From assembly GCA_028583405.1 (NCBI GenBank), contig CM053253.1:6281296-6345295 (forward strand): DNA of 64,000 bases, given 5' to 3'. This DNA comes from Pogonophryne albipinna. Taxonomy: Eukaryota; Chordata; Actinopteri; Perciformes; Artedidraconidae. The first letter of the stretch is position 1. Every line of letters begins with the position of its first letter. A program made the position numbers and the translations under genes. Below the pieces are notes generated by a model. That model was not told the origin of the DNA and ran no database searches. It saw only the letters and a program-made list of their open reading frames with translations. This document shows, piece after piece, positions 22,431 to 35,075 of this stretch.

Positions 22431-23387
22431 CAGAGATGGCAAAAGTACACACATCCTGTCAGGGTTGAGTGAAGCAGACAGGACCCAAATGCAGATTACA
22501 CAGAAAAAACCTTTATTTCAAGGTTTACACGGACAAACAGAACACTACCCCGTGAACACAGTCACAGACAAACAACAATCCAACAATGACAGACAGAAAA
22601 ACCAGAACTTAAATGCACACAAGACTAATCACACAAACAAGACACAGGTGAGGAGGGAGGAGAAAACACAGGGGCACAAGGTGAACACAATCAGGAAATC
22701 AGACACAGGAGGGCAAACACAGAGACAGGAATCAACAGACAAGACAGGGGGTGAACACTTTTCAAAAATAAAACGGGAAACCAAAGACAGAAAAAGACAA
22801 GACAAAACAAAACGCAGACAGATCGTGACACATCCTTTACTCAAGTAGAAGTACAGATACTCGTGTTTACAAATACTCTGGTAAAAGTAGAAGTACTGGC
22901 TAAACTTCTTTACTCAAGTAGAAGTATAGTAAGTATGGGCTTTGAAGTGTACTTCAGTAAAAAGTACCCATAACTAGCAGCTGTTTTAAAGAGTACCTGA
23001 CCTCCCTTTATATTAACAGAACAATAATGTCATTGTTAGCTAATGAATGTTTCCATGCTGAACAACGGCAACATGACAACGTTTCCATTGGTCCCTCTTC
23101 TTTAGAGAAGACCAGGAAATGATGGATACACGGATCGTGTTCAAATCAATAGGCACGCAATGACTCTAAAGAATAATGATCACGCCACCAAACACACATT
23201 CAAACTAAAGGAACCAGCCTGTTTGGAAAATGTAAGAAGTAGAAAGTTCAGGTATTTGTGTTCAAAATGTAAGAAGTCAAAGTCAAAAGTCGTCAGAAAA
23301 ATAAGTAGTGGAGTAAAGTACTGATACCAGAGAAATGTACTTAAGTACAGTAACAAAGCATTTGTACTTCACTTCTTCCCACCTCTG
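22431..23387 (-). mobile_element. CAGAGRTGG-terminal repeat, inverted copy, with insertion
   Basis: Ends CAGAGATGGC at 22431 and CCCACCTCTG ending at 23387. Body rich in AAGTAGAAGTAC/AAGTACTTCA motifs plus a unique 180-bp block near 23020-23200 that is nearly identical, in inverse orientation, to 26040-26225. Interrupted by 22457-22830. Family not named. Confidence 0.75.
22457..22830 (-). mobile_element. Solo-LTR-like element (TGT...ACA), TSD CATCC
   Basis: Begins TGTCAGG and ends CGTGACA, flanked by CATCC at 22452-22456 and 22831-22835 (longer 8-bp ACACATCC readings are possible). On the minus strand an AATAAAGG signal lies about 70 bp from the end, as in an LTR. A related element is at 52732-53180. 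No internal retrovirus-like genes. Confidence 0.55.
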
Positions 23388-24890
23388 TATAGTGCACTGG
23401 AAGTCGTACTACTGTTTTTATAGGGTCGAAAAATGGCAAAAACAACAACCTCCAATTCAATGGGCAAAATATGCTCCAATGTAAGTATGCAACTATTCTT
23501 TGTATTTGACTAAAAATATATTTTCTATGTGCTTTGCAATTTCCCCCCTCTGTGTCTGCCACCTCTAAGTGCTTCTTAACCACTCTGACAATCAATGGAC
23601 GAGGACAATTCTAATTAAATCATGCGTGGATGGCTCTTACTACAGTATGCCCTTTGTAAAGTATACATTTTTCCACCATAAGAATTCAAGGATAAGACCT
23701 GAAGTTGAAGATCTGTTCAATCTTTTATTGAGCGCAGGCTGCTGTCTGTCAAAGCATCTGATCGACTCTTCATGCGCTTCTGCTTTGAATTGAAGAGAAA
23801 TCACCTTTTTTGTTGTTGATTTTTTGTAATCACAATGCCTCATGAAGGACAATCATGTTCTTTTAAAAGACACTGACAAAGTGTCCAATCAAACTCTATC
23901 TGCTGAGATATTCTCCTCCCTCATCAGAGTCTCTTTCTGACCCATTTAATGAATGAAGGCATTATGTTTTTCCATCTGTCCCATTCTTGTGAACGCCTGG
24001 GGGGAATTTCTTCACATTTGTTACAAGCCTCCACTTGAACTCATAGACGAACTGATTTTAATGTGGTGGTCAAAAGTCTTAAAGTAACCCTCCCAACCCT
24101 GTTGCTAATATTAAAATTGGGGTTAAATTAGTGTTCTTCCCCGTGTAACCGGGTAACCGAACCTGCTCTGCTAAAGATGTCACTCCTTGTGTAACATTGT
24201 ATTTCCTATTCTGTTTTACCATATTACTATTTGTCATTTGAATGGAAAAGTTCTATGTCAGGATATGTCTTGATTTGTAAAAATGAAAATCTTTTTTTTT
24301 AAAACTACCGTAGCAATTGCACATTTTTTTCAATTAGTCAAAAGAGGATACAAGTAGCTTGGAATATATTTGTGGAAAGAAGTGTAGAAGCTTCAAGCAT
24401 CCATGTGGGCGCTGTGGTTTGAATAACAACAGAGAAATGTGACTGCTTAACATTTGTATGACCGATGCATCACATCCAAAACACTAATCTGACCTTGGAA
24501 TAAACTCACCTTTGAACAATAATTCAAAGGTGAGTTTGAATTATAATCGCATCCCATCGTTCAAAGAGAGACCCCCGGAGAGCCGCGATGTGATTTGAAG
24601 TCAATTCTCCATCACTTATTATGTGACTGTTCAAATCAAAATTCACCTTCTGTTCTCTCTTCTCTGGAATATAAACGACCGTCTGAGCGGGGTTTCAATC
24701 TTAACCGCAGAAATAAAAGCTTCTGATACAGTGAGTGGAGGAGGTGGAGTAATGCGGTCATACGTTTATGACGCATACGATTTGTTAGATCTGAAGCTTA
24801 AAAATGGAAATGAATGACTAGATTAACACAAGGTCAGATCTGTTGTTTGTGGATGAACTTGTTTGACAAAAGCTAAATGTTAATGAAGAT
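23388..24890. other. Unannotated intergenic stretch
   Basis: No gene recognised. A 15-bp perfect hairpin lies at 24502-24516/24523-24537 (AAACTCACCTTTGAA, 6-nt loop). The remainder is AT-rich. Confidence 0.5.
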
Positions 24891-24891
24891 T

Positions 24892-25799
24892 GTCCCACTC
24901 TTGACCTGACAATCAACATCGGCACCTCTGTTGTTTCCCCGACTCAGACTGCAAGGAATCTGGGTGTGATCCTAGATAACAAACTGTCCTTCGCTGCAAA
25001 CATCGCTGCTACAACCCGTTGCTGCAGATACACGCTTTACAACATCAGGAAGATACGTCCCCTCCTGACCCAGAAAGCCACGCAGGTTCTGGTCCAGGCT
25101 CTCGTCTCCTCACGCCTAGACTACTGCAACTCCCTCCTGGCTGGTCTACCTGCATGTGCCATCCGACCTCTGCAGCTCATCCAGAATGCAGCGGCTCGTC
25201 TGGTCTTCAACCTTCCAAATTTTTTCCCACACCACGCCGCTCCTCCGCTCCCTTCACTGGCTTCCGGTAACTGCTAGAATCCACTTCAAGACAATGGTAC
25301 TTGCGTACCATGCTGCGAATGGATCTGGCCCTTCCTACATCCAGGACATGGTTAAACTGTACACCCCAGCACGTGCACTCCGCTCTGCATCAGCCAAACG
25401 ACTCGCTGCACCCTCGCTGCGAGGGGGACCCAAGTTCCCATCAGCAAAAACACGTGGGTTTGCTATCCTGGCTCCAAAATGGTGGAATGAGCTCCCCATT
25501 GAAATCAGGACAGCAGAAAGCTTACACACTTTCCGGCGCAGACTGAAAACGCATCTCTTTCGACTCCACTTCGAGCGATAGAATTGCTAACAAAGAACTG
25601 CTAACAGAGCACTTATATACTACTAAAGGACTGGCTTATCTATAGCCAGTTGAGTAGCACTTGAAATGTTTGGCTCTATGAAACCTGATGTACTTATATG
25701 ATTCTGTTTTCTTCAAGGTTGTGGCTTCCTGGTCGATTGTACTTATTGTAAGTCGCTTTGGATAAAAGCGTCAGCTAAATGCAATGTAATGTAATGTAA
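24892..25799 (+). mobile_element. L2-type LINE, 5'-truncated copy 1
   Basis: Nearly identical to 54024-54921. The 3' end has TTTGGATAAAAGCGTCAGCT and (TGTAA)n, the tail type known from the eel UnaL2 LINE. The coding part is described separately. Confidence 0.9.
24966..25581 (+). pseudogene. L2 ORF2 C-terminus, frameshifted
   Basis: First frame: MILDNKLSF, CRYTLYNIRKIRPLL, SSRLDYCNSLLAGLP and QNAAARLVFNLPNFF. A small insertion around 25219-25226 (T-run, compared with the intact copy at 54354) shifts the frame. The rest (LLRSLHWLPVTARIHFKTM, WWNELPIEIRTAESLHTFRR, LKTHLFRLHFER) continues in a second frame to 25581. Catalytic reverse-transcriptase motifs are missing through 5' truncation. Dead copy. 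Confidence 0.9.
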
Positions 25800-25855
25800 A
25801 AAGATCTCAGCTGTTTCTAAAACTCTTATACAAGATGTTTGTATTTGTATATATT

Positions 25856-26420
25856 CAGAGGTGGGAAGAAGTGGAGTAAAAATACTTCGTTGCTGTACTT
25901 AAGTACATGTTTCTGGTATCAGTACTTTAATCCACTACTTATTTTTCTGACGACTTTTTACTTTTACTTCTTACATGTTGAACACAAATACCTGTACTTT
26001 CTACTTCTCTCATTTTCCAAACAGCTGGTTCCTTTAGTCTGAATGTGTGTTTGGTGGCGTGATCATTATTCTTTAGAGTCATTGCGTGCCTATTGATTTG
26101 AACACGATCCGTGTATCCATCATTTCCTGGTCTTCTCTAAAGAAGAGGGACCAATGGAAACGTTGTCATGTTGCCGTTGTTCAGCATGGAAACATTCATT
26201 AGCTAACAATGACATTATTGTTCTATTGATATAAAGGGAGGTCAGGTACTCTTTAAAACAGCTGCTAGTTATGGGTACTTTTTACTGAAGTACATTTCAA
26301 AGCCCTCTTTACTTTGACTTGAGTAAAGAAGTTTAGTCAGTACTTTTACCAGAGTATTTTTAAACACGAGTATCTGTACTTCTACTTGAGTAAAGGATGT
26401 GTTTACTTTAGCTATCTCTG
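25856..26420 (+). mobile_element. CAGAGRTGG-terminal repeat, direct copy
   Basis: Ends CAGAGGTGGGAAGAAGT at 25856 and GCTATCTCTG ending at 26420. Inverted partner of 22431-23387, lacking the insertion. No ORF. Confidence 0.75.
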
Positions 26421-26577
26421 TATTATTTAAGAAGGAACATTACTCATTAATTAATATAAGGACTTCAGTCCATGATGTCAATTCGCCATATTTAGCCATA
26501 AAGGCTTATTTTAGCAGACATGTGACAACAACTAAATCTTCGGACTTGCATTGTTTCCTCATAACGCCAACAGCTTT

Positions 26578-26950
26578 AAAGAGGCTATTTATGCTTTATC
26601 TTCTCTTCCCTGTAGTGTGTGATATACGTTTGTGTGCTTGTAAATGGTCTGCAACCCCTTCCTGAAACGCCTTGACTGTAGTCCTTTGTGACATCACTTT
26701 GTAACACTCACACTTCTATTGGCTATCGCTCCAACACAATGTACGTGATAGGCTAAGGTGTTGACCAATCACAACAGAGCCGGCCAGCTAACCAATCAGA
26801 GCAGACTGGGCTCTGGTTTCAGACAGAGGGTGAAAAGAGGTTCTGCAGCACAGGCAGTATGAGAAAAATAAAGAGCTTTTTGAACATTAAAGCATGGAGA
26901 CATGTCCCAGTAGAGACACTCCATACTGATAAGAACAACAGGAACCTCTT
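26578..26950 (+). mobile_element. MITE-like family 'AAAGAGGCCTATTATG', copy 1
   Basis: Shares CTTCTATTGGCTA, GAGCCGGCCAGCTAACCAAT, CAGACTGGGCTCTGGTTTC and CATTAAAGCATGGAGACATG with copies at 38011, 40960, 48855, 52330 and 58393. Contains several CCAAT boxes. No coding capacity. Confidence 0.8.
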
Positions 26951-27396
26951 TAAGACACAAATTCCATTCAATACAGCATCTCATCATACACACTTTTGGC
27001 AGCTAACTTTCTGTTGGTAAGTTCAGTAGTGAATTAAAAGTGCAAAGGAACAAATTATGGCTTTATGAGTGAAATAAACTTAAAAGACCCTTATCTTTTG
27101 GAGTGCAGGAAACAGCACAAAAATATCCATTATCCTCTATCTGTACACCACATCAAGATCAGCGGGTTATTTTAACGCATAGGGAGCTTTATCGTCTTAA
27201 GGATCCAGGTTCATACTTTAGTATTAGCAATCATCGCCCTGCTGAAGTGTCCCTCTGCTGCACACTGCATCCTAAACCAGTTCCTCCCTGTAGAGTGTGT
27301 ACACAAAGAGAGAACCTCCCCACTGGGACCAATAACACATCGTCACGACATTATTACAATCATCTGCAACCCAACTGGGATGCGACTATACAACAC

Positions 27397-27809
27397 TGTT
27401 GCGACCTGGCTCAAAAGGCCACAACAAAAAGGAGACACAACATGTCAACGGGTAGGTAAAGGTGTTTATTTAAGACAAACAAATCAAATCCAGTAAAGTA
27501 TGAGGTGTGGATGTCAGTGGTATCAGTAATGTAAATGCAGGGTGAGGATTGTATGGACATGTATGTGTGTGAGAGTGTTGAAGTGCACAAAGTAAAGCAA
27601 CTGAAGAAACTCCTACTATACTCAACAACACCGGTGTGCCTGCAGGGAGAAGCAGAGAGAGCACAGAGAGGAGCAGAGAGGAGCAGAGAGGCATTAAATA
27701 GCTGCAGGACACCAGACCCAGGTGCCCTGAGTTACTGCAATCACCAATCACCACAGCACAGACAGGACAGCCACCTCCTCTCTACTGATGAACCCACAGG
27801 GGCATCACA
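27397..27809 (-). mobile_element. Solo-LTR-like element
   Basis: TGTTGCGACC at the left and GGGGCATCACA at the right. The same family occurs on the + strand at 50232-51590. On the minus strand there is an AAATAAACACC polyadenylation-like signal about 80 bp from the end. The TSD is unclear. Confidence 0.5.
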
Positions 27810-27841
27810 ACACACAATGTCAATAACACTTGGATAGCTTT

Positions 27842-28890
27842 ATTGTGGAGGCTACTTCACTCCCAGAGCGAAGTGCAGAGTACTGAATATGTACAAAACA
27901 AGGCTCTAAGCTCTGTCTGTGTGGGACTTTAACCTTACTTTGCATATCAATCTGTGCAACTTTTACTCAGTAGTCATGTAAAGCAAACAGATATTGTTCT
28001 AAACTGTATTAAAGTAAACAGGTATTATCTTGAACTGTATTGAAGTGAACATGTATTATTTGGGACTGTTTTAAAGTAATCCTATATATATAACCCTTTT
28101 TACTTACACTCAATTGCCCAGATACCCTGACACACACACACTTACACCTCCTGTCTCCAGCACACACACTTACACTCACTGACCCAGATATCAGCACACA
28201 CACACACATACACTTTCCCCCCCACCAGCACATGCACATGTTCTTATTCAAGGTTCTTCCTGGGGCCAGTATAATCTCAAGCACCAATATCTCTGTGTAC
28301 AATGTTTGATACTAATATATCTGTGTACAATGTTTGATACTAATATCTCTGTGTACAATGTTTGATTGTTTTGGGAAAGAATAGTTTGTGTGAAATCTTC
28401 CCTGGGAAAGTAAAGGAGTGAAGTTAGGTGTAAGATAAAAAGTGATTCTGACGTTGTCGGAATAGTTTGTGTGAAATCTTCCCTGGGAAAGTAAAGGAGT
28501 GAAGTTAGGTGTAAGATAAAAAGTGATTCTGACCTTGTCTAGTTCCGAGGCTCTCACGCTTCACTGAGGAGTAAAATGGGAGGGAAGAGCCGACCCACAT
28601 CTCCGCCCCAAATCATGTCCATATATACTGTTGTTTATTCATGCAAAATGCGTCCCCTGTTGCTGACTGGCTGGTCCCGATACCTGTATCGCACGGCAGT
28701 AGAGCGGGGAGCCCGGAGTGCTCTGTTACAGGGCACTCTGTATTTCGTATTGTGTTTTTTACCATTAAAATCAGATTATTGTTATAACTTTTATGCCGGT
28801 GTTTTGAACTCCTTCTCTTATTAATCTGACCAGGCTCATCTAACGAACGGCGCGGAGCAGAGGTGGGCTTTAAGCCACCACTATTGTGTT
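27842..28890 (+). repeat. Region with tandem duplications, possibly LTR-derived
   Basis: CA-rich stretch 28131-28215. A unit containing TCTGTGTACAATGTTTGAT is repeated three times at about 28290-28367. An 81-bp unit (GAATAGTTTGTGTGAAATCT...) occurs twice at about 28380-28540. A TATA-like ATATATAC lies near 28620 and ATTAAA near 28766. Duplicated upstream units plus TATA plus polyadenylation signal is LTR-like, but I see no clean TG...CA ends with TSD. Confidence 0.4.
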
Positions 28891-29094
28891 TGCTTCAACA
28901 CATGTTAATCGTGCTCTTTAACTTCCAAAAGACTATTAGGACAACAATTCAGCGCAAAAACAGGTTGGAAATTGACGGTAGAAATCTGTCAAGGTCAGTG
29001 TGCATGCAGTTCTGTATTCACTGAGCGTTGTTATTTACTGTCGAGAGTTCATTTCCCTTAGTCTCTCCGCAGAGATATTTACGAGGTAGGATAA

Positions 29095-29423
29095 CGGCCC
29101 GTCCACACAGCGGCGTGCGTTGAAGCTTCCAACGCTTCTGCCCATTCACTTTGAATGGGGTGACATCACTTTTAGCCGAACTGCATTTTGGGAAGCGACG
29201 TGGAGCGTTGCTGGCGTTGCTCGCTTCAAAAGTTGAGCAATGTTCAACTTTTGACGCCTCGACGGAGGCGTCAGCCAATCGAATCATATGCCAGTACAAG
29301 TTCTAGCCAATCAAACCGCGTGCTTGTGTGTCTGGGGCGGGAGATTCATGTGATTGGTTGTTGGTCGAGTGTCAGACACGCCCGCCGGCAAGCGTCAACG
29401 CACGCCGCTGTGTGGACGGGCCG
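29095..29423. mobile_element. PIF/Harbinger-like MITE, copy 2
   Basis: TIR CGGCCCGTCCACACAGCGGC with complement ending at 29423, exact TAA duplications (29092-29094, 29424-29426). The interior keeps CCCATTCACTTTGAATGGGG, as in 17822-18523, without the MADF exon. Confidence 0.85.
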
Positions 29424-29426
29424 TAA

Positions 29427-30795
29427 GAGTGTCGGTATCACTCTGTGACACAATGCTTCTTTATGTATTTTCAGTGACGTTTTATAACTGAAACACTATT
29501 CAAGATCAATTCAAAATGCTGCAAAGCTTTAAGGGGCTATGCCTTACTTCCTGAAACCACTGAATGAGTTGGTAATGGGCTGCCTTTAAATAGTATTTTA
29601 CCCCAACAGGGATGTTTGAGGCTTTTTCACAGCAATAAGTGTAAGGCTGAAACACACAATTTATTTGACGATTTCTTTCAAGATTTTTCAATTAACTGTT
29701 TGGTTTGTAAAATGTCGGATCAAATATGTCTATCGCTGTTTTATCAAAGTCCAAGGTTTCAATAAGAAATATTTTCCTTTTAAAATATTGACACAGTTAG
29801 CTACCTAAACAAAGTTCACTTCAATGTGCAAACTATGGTTTTATATGAGAATGTAACTGATGTTACAAAATACATATTTATTCTTGTGTGTAAGTAATTA
29901 CCAGTGCTTGTACTTCAGAGCTCAAACTGTCTTTTAATCACTCTGGAAATCAATACAAAAAAAATCTAAACTAATTATTTGTGCATTAATCTTGCTGTAC
30001 CATTATAAAAGTCGAGGAATTCATTATGTTTCCCCAAAATTAATTAAAGGAGGAGAAATTCAGTTTAATATGATACAAAACAGGAAATCTCCACATTTGG
30101 AGGCTAAAAACTGCATCGGCTTGTTTGCGACTGATAAGCCTTAATATATATTTGTATATACTGTATTTAGTTGTTACTATAAAATGAAATGCTTATTTTC
30201 TTATTAGCTGCATTGCACTACAAAAGGAAATTGTTTTTATCTGTTTGACTATCGCGCATTGTACCAAGTGCTTCAGATTGAAATATATCAACAATTATGA
30301 AAGAAATTGCAATGAAAATAGGCAAAGATATTCATATTTCTCAAGGGTAAATGACTTGTTGTGAAATGTGCCTTATTAAGCCAAATATCTCACTTTTTCT
30401 TCATAAATTGGCATTCATTTTTAATATGGATGATACTTTGTACTCATTATAGTCTGAATATTTTCACATTTTCAACAAAGTTTTAAAGATTAGCAAGAAA
30501 TGATAACAGCTACAACTTTAACAGCTACAACTTTTGCCAGTGTTTTGCCAGTGTATGAACAGTACTCTACATTCACGGACGGACGGACGGACGGACGAGC
30601 TTTCATGCAGTTACAGATGAAGACATACTGCTGTGATTCGGAGACAGTGTCGCTAACATCCAGGATTGCTTGAACTGTGTTACATTTCTGAAAATCCTCA
30701 TATGAGTCTTCTTGTATCATGTCAGCATGTTTGCAAGTATTCAGAAAAACTGGTTTTGTTTCTCTTTTAATTCAAAAATGTGTGGGTGTAGCAGG
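29427..30795. other. Unannotated AT-rich intergenic stretch
   Basis: No gene recognised. A short (GGAC)n run is at about 30574-30597. Confidence 0.5.
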
Positions 30796-30797
30796 AA

Positions 30798-31085
30798 ACA
30801 ATACGATATAATACGATCCCATATGACACGATACCATACGACACAACACGATATAATACCATTTGGTACAATACGATACTATACGATACGACACGATACG
30901 ACACAATACAATACGACACTATCGATACGATACGATACGACACGATACGACACGATAAGATAGGATATGATGAAACGATATGACACTATACGATAGTAGA
31001 CGATACCATACGCTACAATACAAGACGATATTGTACGATTTGATGCGATTCAATACATTACGATACGATCCGATCCGATAATGAT
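30798..31085. repeat. Degenerate (ACGAT)n satellite
   Basis: Pentamer-like ATACGATACGACACGAT variants over nearly 290 bp. An open frame over part of it is an artefact. Confidence 0.9.
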
Positions 31086-31446
31086 TTGTTAGATCAAGTC
31101 ATAAAAACCTTCTTGAATCACAGCAGCTCCATTTACAACTTCAACAAGGACAAATATTTAAGACGAGAAAACAGGAAACAGACTTTTATCATAACATTAA
31201 AACAAGGACAACACTCTTTAATGCTAAATGCTAAAACATATGGATTATGGGACGAATAGGGTATCAATGAGACGTGAGAGATGTGATTCTCATGCTATAA
31301 AGAATGATGATTATTACCTTGGTGTGTCTGTGTCATTTCATTTCCTTACAAGTGTTTTTATTTGCCCTCTAAGATGGGGTGGTAATCTCTGACGGCTTGG
31401 CTAGAGAACAATGTTTCCTCATAAGCATATTCAAGTCTCCCCAGAC

Positions 31447-33585
31447 CAGGGGCGGATCTACGGGGGGGGGCAAGGGGGGGCAGCTGCCCCCCCCACTGTA
31501 GAGCCTTGCCCCCCCAGCTGCCCCCCTAACTTTTGTTTCCCTAAAACTGTACTAAAACAAACCTACACTAATCCACAAGCTTCTCAAGCAATGAAACAAG
31601 CATTACATTAGTCAAAAGTGAATCATTTTAAATATCATTTTAGGCCCGTTAAAAACGCAGCTACGGCCCTGCCCTGTATCTGCTGTCCCAGCGCCTATGG
31701 ATCAGCTTCCCCTGGGAGCATTTCCCCTTCCACTAGTTTTTTTTTTACTAAGGACGAGAGCTTGAAACTAAATATTAATAAAACGCTGCCGTTTGAATCG
31801 ATAGCGTTTAACAGATGGGCGCTGTTTGGGGTGTTACGTTACAAAATACTACGCAGACAGCGTTAGCTGGGAGATCGATCACTTTGCTAAACTACGCGGT
31901 AGCCTACTATTAAATCCACGTAAACTACACATCACAGCAATGAGGCCAGATCAATGAAACCAGGATACATCCTTTACCGTAAAAACTGGATCTAAACACA
32001 GAGCCTGTGTGCGTTTGATAAATACTTTCTGATGTTATATTTATGATATGCTACATATTAGCTACCTACATGGCCCTAACGTGTAAAGTTATACAAGCAT
32101 TTGTACCAGTGCTTTTCACAAGTAGACTCTTGCAGGCCAGAGTATAGGAGTGATTCAACAACAACAAAAAGACATATCTGAGAAGTGATCAGGACGAACA
32201 GAAAGAGGAAAAGGAAAAGAGAGTTCACTGAAGAGACCAGCAAGGTCAGAGCAGGAGGAAGAGGAGGAGATGAAGACATTAGTGAAGAAGAAGAAATATA
32301 TGTGAGGAATAAAGATGAAGTATCAGAAAGAGGGACAGAGGCAGGGATCAGGAGGCAGAGGAGACTCCAGCTGGACCACATGGTATGTTCTTATTCTCCT
32401 TACATATTCCATCACAGCAGCACAATCTAGCAGCTCTTAGTATTGACAAATATTGATTGAAATGTGTTGCTGCACAGGTCACCTTTAGCTCTCTGAAGAG
32501 ATGGGTGATGTCATTTGTGTACTTAATTATAACTAAGTACTTTTACTGTACTCACAGTAAGCAGAATTCTGAGTATTCTCTGAATCGGGTGCCTTTTGGG
32601 TCGTTACATCTTTGAAAAATGAAACCAAAATGTTTGGTCAACATCTGGTAGTGGACTACTTACATTTTCCCACCTCAGGCACAAAATATAAATAATTACT
32701 AGGAATTTCCTTGAAAAAATGTAACAGGGTTGAAGTTTTTGACAAAAAGTAGCCATGAGACCTTGTTTAGCTAAGATATGGCACCACATGGAAGTCAAGG
32801 ACATTACAAAATTGTAATATTTTGCAAAACTATTGTGTATTTTGTAATAAACAATTATTTACTATTATTAATTCATATCAAGAAATGTTGAGCTTGTCAA
32901 TCTTAATCTGAAAATACAAAAACTGAAATATAGGTAAGAGAAGAGACGGACACTTTTGTGATGTAATTCCCTCAATGCAGATCACACATGGACTGATCCA
33001 TTATTTTAATAGGAGGGTAAATGGTTTGGCGTGACGGGGTTGAAACAAACTGAGGGACAATATTGCAATTTCATAGATAATTCAAGTATTTTTTCAGAAT
33101 TCCTTTTGATCAATTAAAGTTGACAAGCATATGATTATATTAGCAGCAACGTTTTGGGATAATTGGCCATTTTGATTTGTTTAATATTAAATTAATATGT
33201 AATAATGCTTAGTGAGGACATGCAAATATGTCTGTCTAATACTAAGACAACCAATTTTTTTAAAACAAAATATATATATTTAGTTTTACATTCTAATGCA
33301 AAACAACCTGTTCCATTAATTCATTGCTTTAAAATAAATTTTGTAGTTTCCTTTCATTTAAAATGATTGAAGTAAGCTTGGGGGACTCAAAGGGCACCCG
33401 ATTGTTTGTCTGAACACCTTGTTTCTCTTGTGCATTAAGAACACTTGTGTTAGGGCATGAATTAACAATAAATAGGTTATATACAGTATAAAATACCACA
33501 TACTGTCCGCCCTCCCATGCCACCCTGGCATGACCTCTTGCCCCCCCTTTGCCCCCCCATGTAAAATGTTCTAGAACCGCCACTG
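31447..33585. mobile_element. hAT element, 2.1 kb, perfect 8-bp TSD
   Basis: Starts CAGGGGCGGATCTA and ends TAGAACCGCCACTG. TSD CCCCAGAC at 31439-31446 and 33586-33593. G- and C-homopolymer-rich subterminal regions lie at both ends. An open stretch at 32185-32430 encodes a basic/acidic segment (NRKRKRKREF then EEEEIYV), but no transposase motif is seen. Confidence 0.9.
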
Positions 33586-33813
33586 CCCCAGACCCATCAC
33601 TGTCTATTGTTATTAGTTTAGGCATAAAAACTAATTTAAAAATCAGAGTCGGATAATTAAAAATGCAACTAAATCCCAGTCCCCCAGGAGAAAGCGCCTC
33701 GTATGGAAGCTGCTGCGGAGAGATGTGAGACAGGCTTTTTATCTTCTGTGAAAATAAACCTGTAACACCAGGTTGATCTTTGTCAATCGGAAATATACGA
33801 CTATGCTATCTAC

Positions 33814-34205
33814 TGTGGGGGAAACTTCTGAAGCAATTGGAGTCAGGACTCAGAGTGACACGAGGAGAGCTTTGATGGCAAACACTGATGGTTTATTTGG
33901 AGTTACGGCCGGAAAATTCACAAAACAAGTCAAAGAGTCAGAGGTTCTGACTTCACGGCAGTTGCCACGTCAATTCTGAAGAACTCTACCCCAGACCCAT
34001 GTATTTAGCTAGTTCAGAGAGAATAATCAACATTGTGCACAACAAGATAGAATCATAACACGTCCTCTATCAGCTGACGCCAACAGGCAGGAACAGGGAG
34101 ACAGAACACAGAGCACAGCAGCCCAGGCTACAGGTGCGTGTGCTCAGTCAGGACAATATGAACTGATAAACTGGGTCAAAGACCTTGGAAAATATTTCCC
34201 CAACA
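33814..34205 (-). mobile_element. Solo-LTR-like element (TGT...ACA)
   Basis: Begins TGTGGGGGAAA and ends TTTCCCCAACA, flanked by TCTAC and TCTGC (5 bp, one mismatch). Contains AGTCAGGACTCAGAGTGACA and GGTTTATTTGGAG (AATAAA on the minus strand), similar in layout to 22457-22830. Confidence 0.55.
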
Positions 34206-34226
34206 TCTGCTATCTTCGAACCTTAA

Positions 34227-34607
34227 AAGTGGGGTAGGTAAGTTTGAGAAACCGGCTCGAGATACACTTTTTGTTATATTCCATGGAATGCTTTTAACAT
34301 CCCGATAGCAATGAATATCTTAAGTGCTTTGACAAAAAATCCATAAAGAAATATCATCTGTGGAAGCTGTGGCGCTGTAAAAAGCACGACCAATCATCTG
34401 AGCCGGCCCGGCTAAAATAACTGGATGGCCTACCTGCCTGTCAGCCTTCCATCTGTGCACAAACGTACCTGTGCCCTCATTGGTCATGTGTGCGTTCGTG
34501 TGTGTTGGAGGAGGGGCTCTGTAAGGAAGTAGCAGATTTCTTCCGGCTGTGCATTTTCAAATTCTAGCGCACTCAAGCGGGTTTCTCCAAAATTACCTAC
34601 CCCACCT
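34227..34607 (+). mobile_element. TTAA-flanked MITE copy B
   Basis: Same TIRs and central GAGCCGGCCCGGCTAAA as copy A; TTAA at 34223-34226 and 34608-34611. Confidence 0.85.
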
Positions 34608-34624
34608 TTAAAGATGAAATAGTA

Positions 34625-35075
34625 AAGATTCAAAGGCTTAATCTTCCAAGTAAAGGAACACAAGTATTTGCAACAAAATGTATTTCAAGTACAGAAAATA
34701 AAAGCACTCATTATGCAGTATGGCCCATTTCAGATTCAAATATATGTTACATTATTTTATCATAATTTAAAATGCATAAATGTCAATGTTGCACTTTGTA
34801 AAAGTGGAGATCAATCGAAGAACTTGATATACTGCTGGGCAGCTTAACCTATAACTACACGTATTGAATCATTAGTTGATTAGTTCTGAATTATTGATAT
34901 ACATCGGCAAAGTACCTAGCTGTAAAATGAATGTAGTGGATAAATAAGTCAAGAATATGCCTCCAAAATGTAGTGAAGCAAAACTATAAAGTAGCATAAA
35001 GGGAAAACACTCAATTGAAGTTCCTCAAATGTGTACTGAAGGACAATACTTGATAAGAAGTACTTACCACCGATT
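34625..35075. repeat. Diverged 'agtaaaagtac' repeat
   Basis: Resembles 42225-42700: GTATTTGCAACAAAATG, TGGCCCATTTCAGA, ATATATGTTACATTATT and AAAATGTAGTGAAGCAAAAC occur in the same order. Old copies, ends unclear. Confidence 0.5.

Noticed and set aside
22276..22848. 190-codon plus-strand frame rich in Lys, Thr and Gln
   Set aside because: It runs through the antisense of an LTR-like insertion and two repeat junctions; composition reflects the A-rich repeat.
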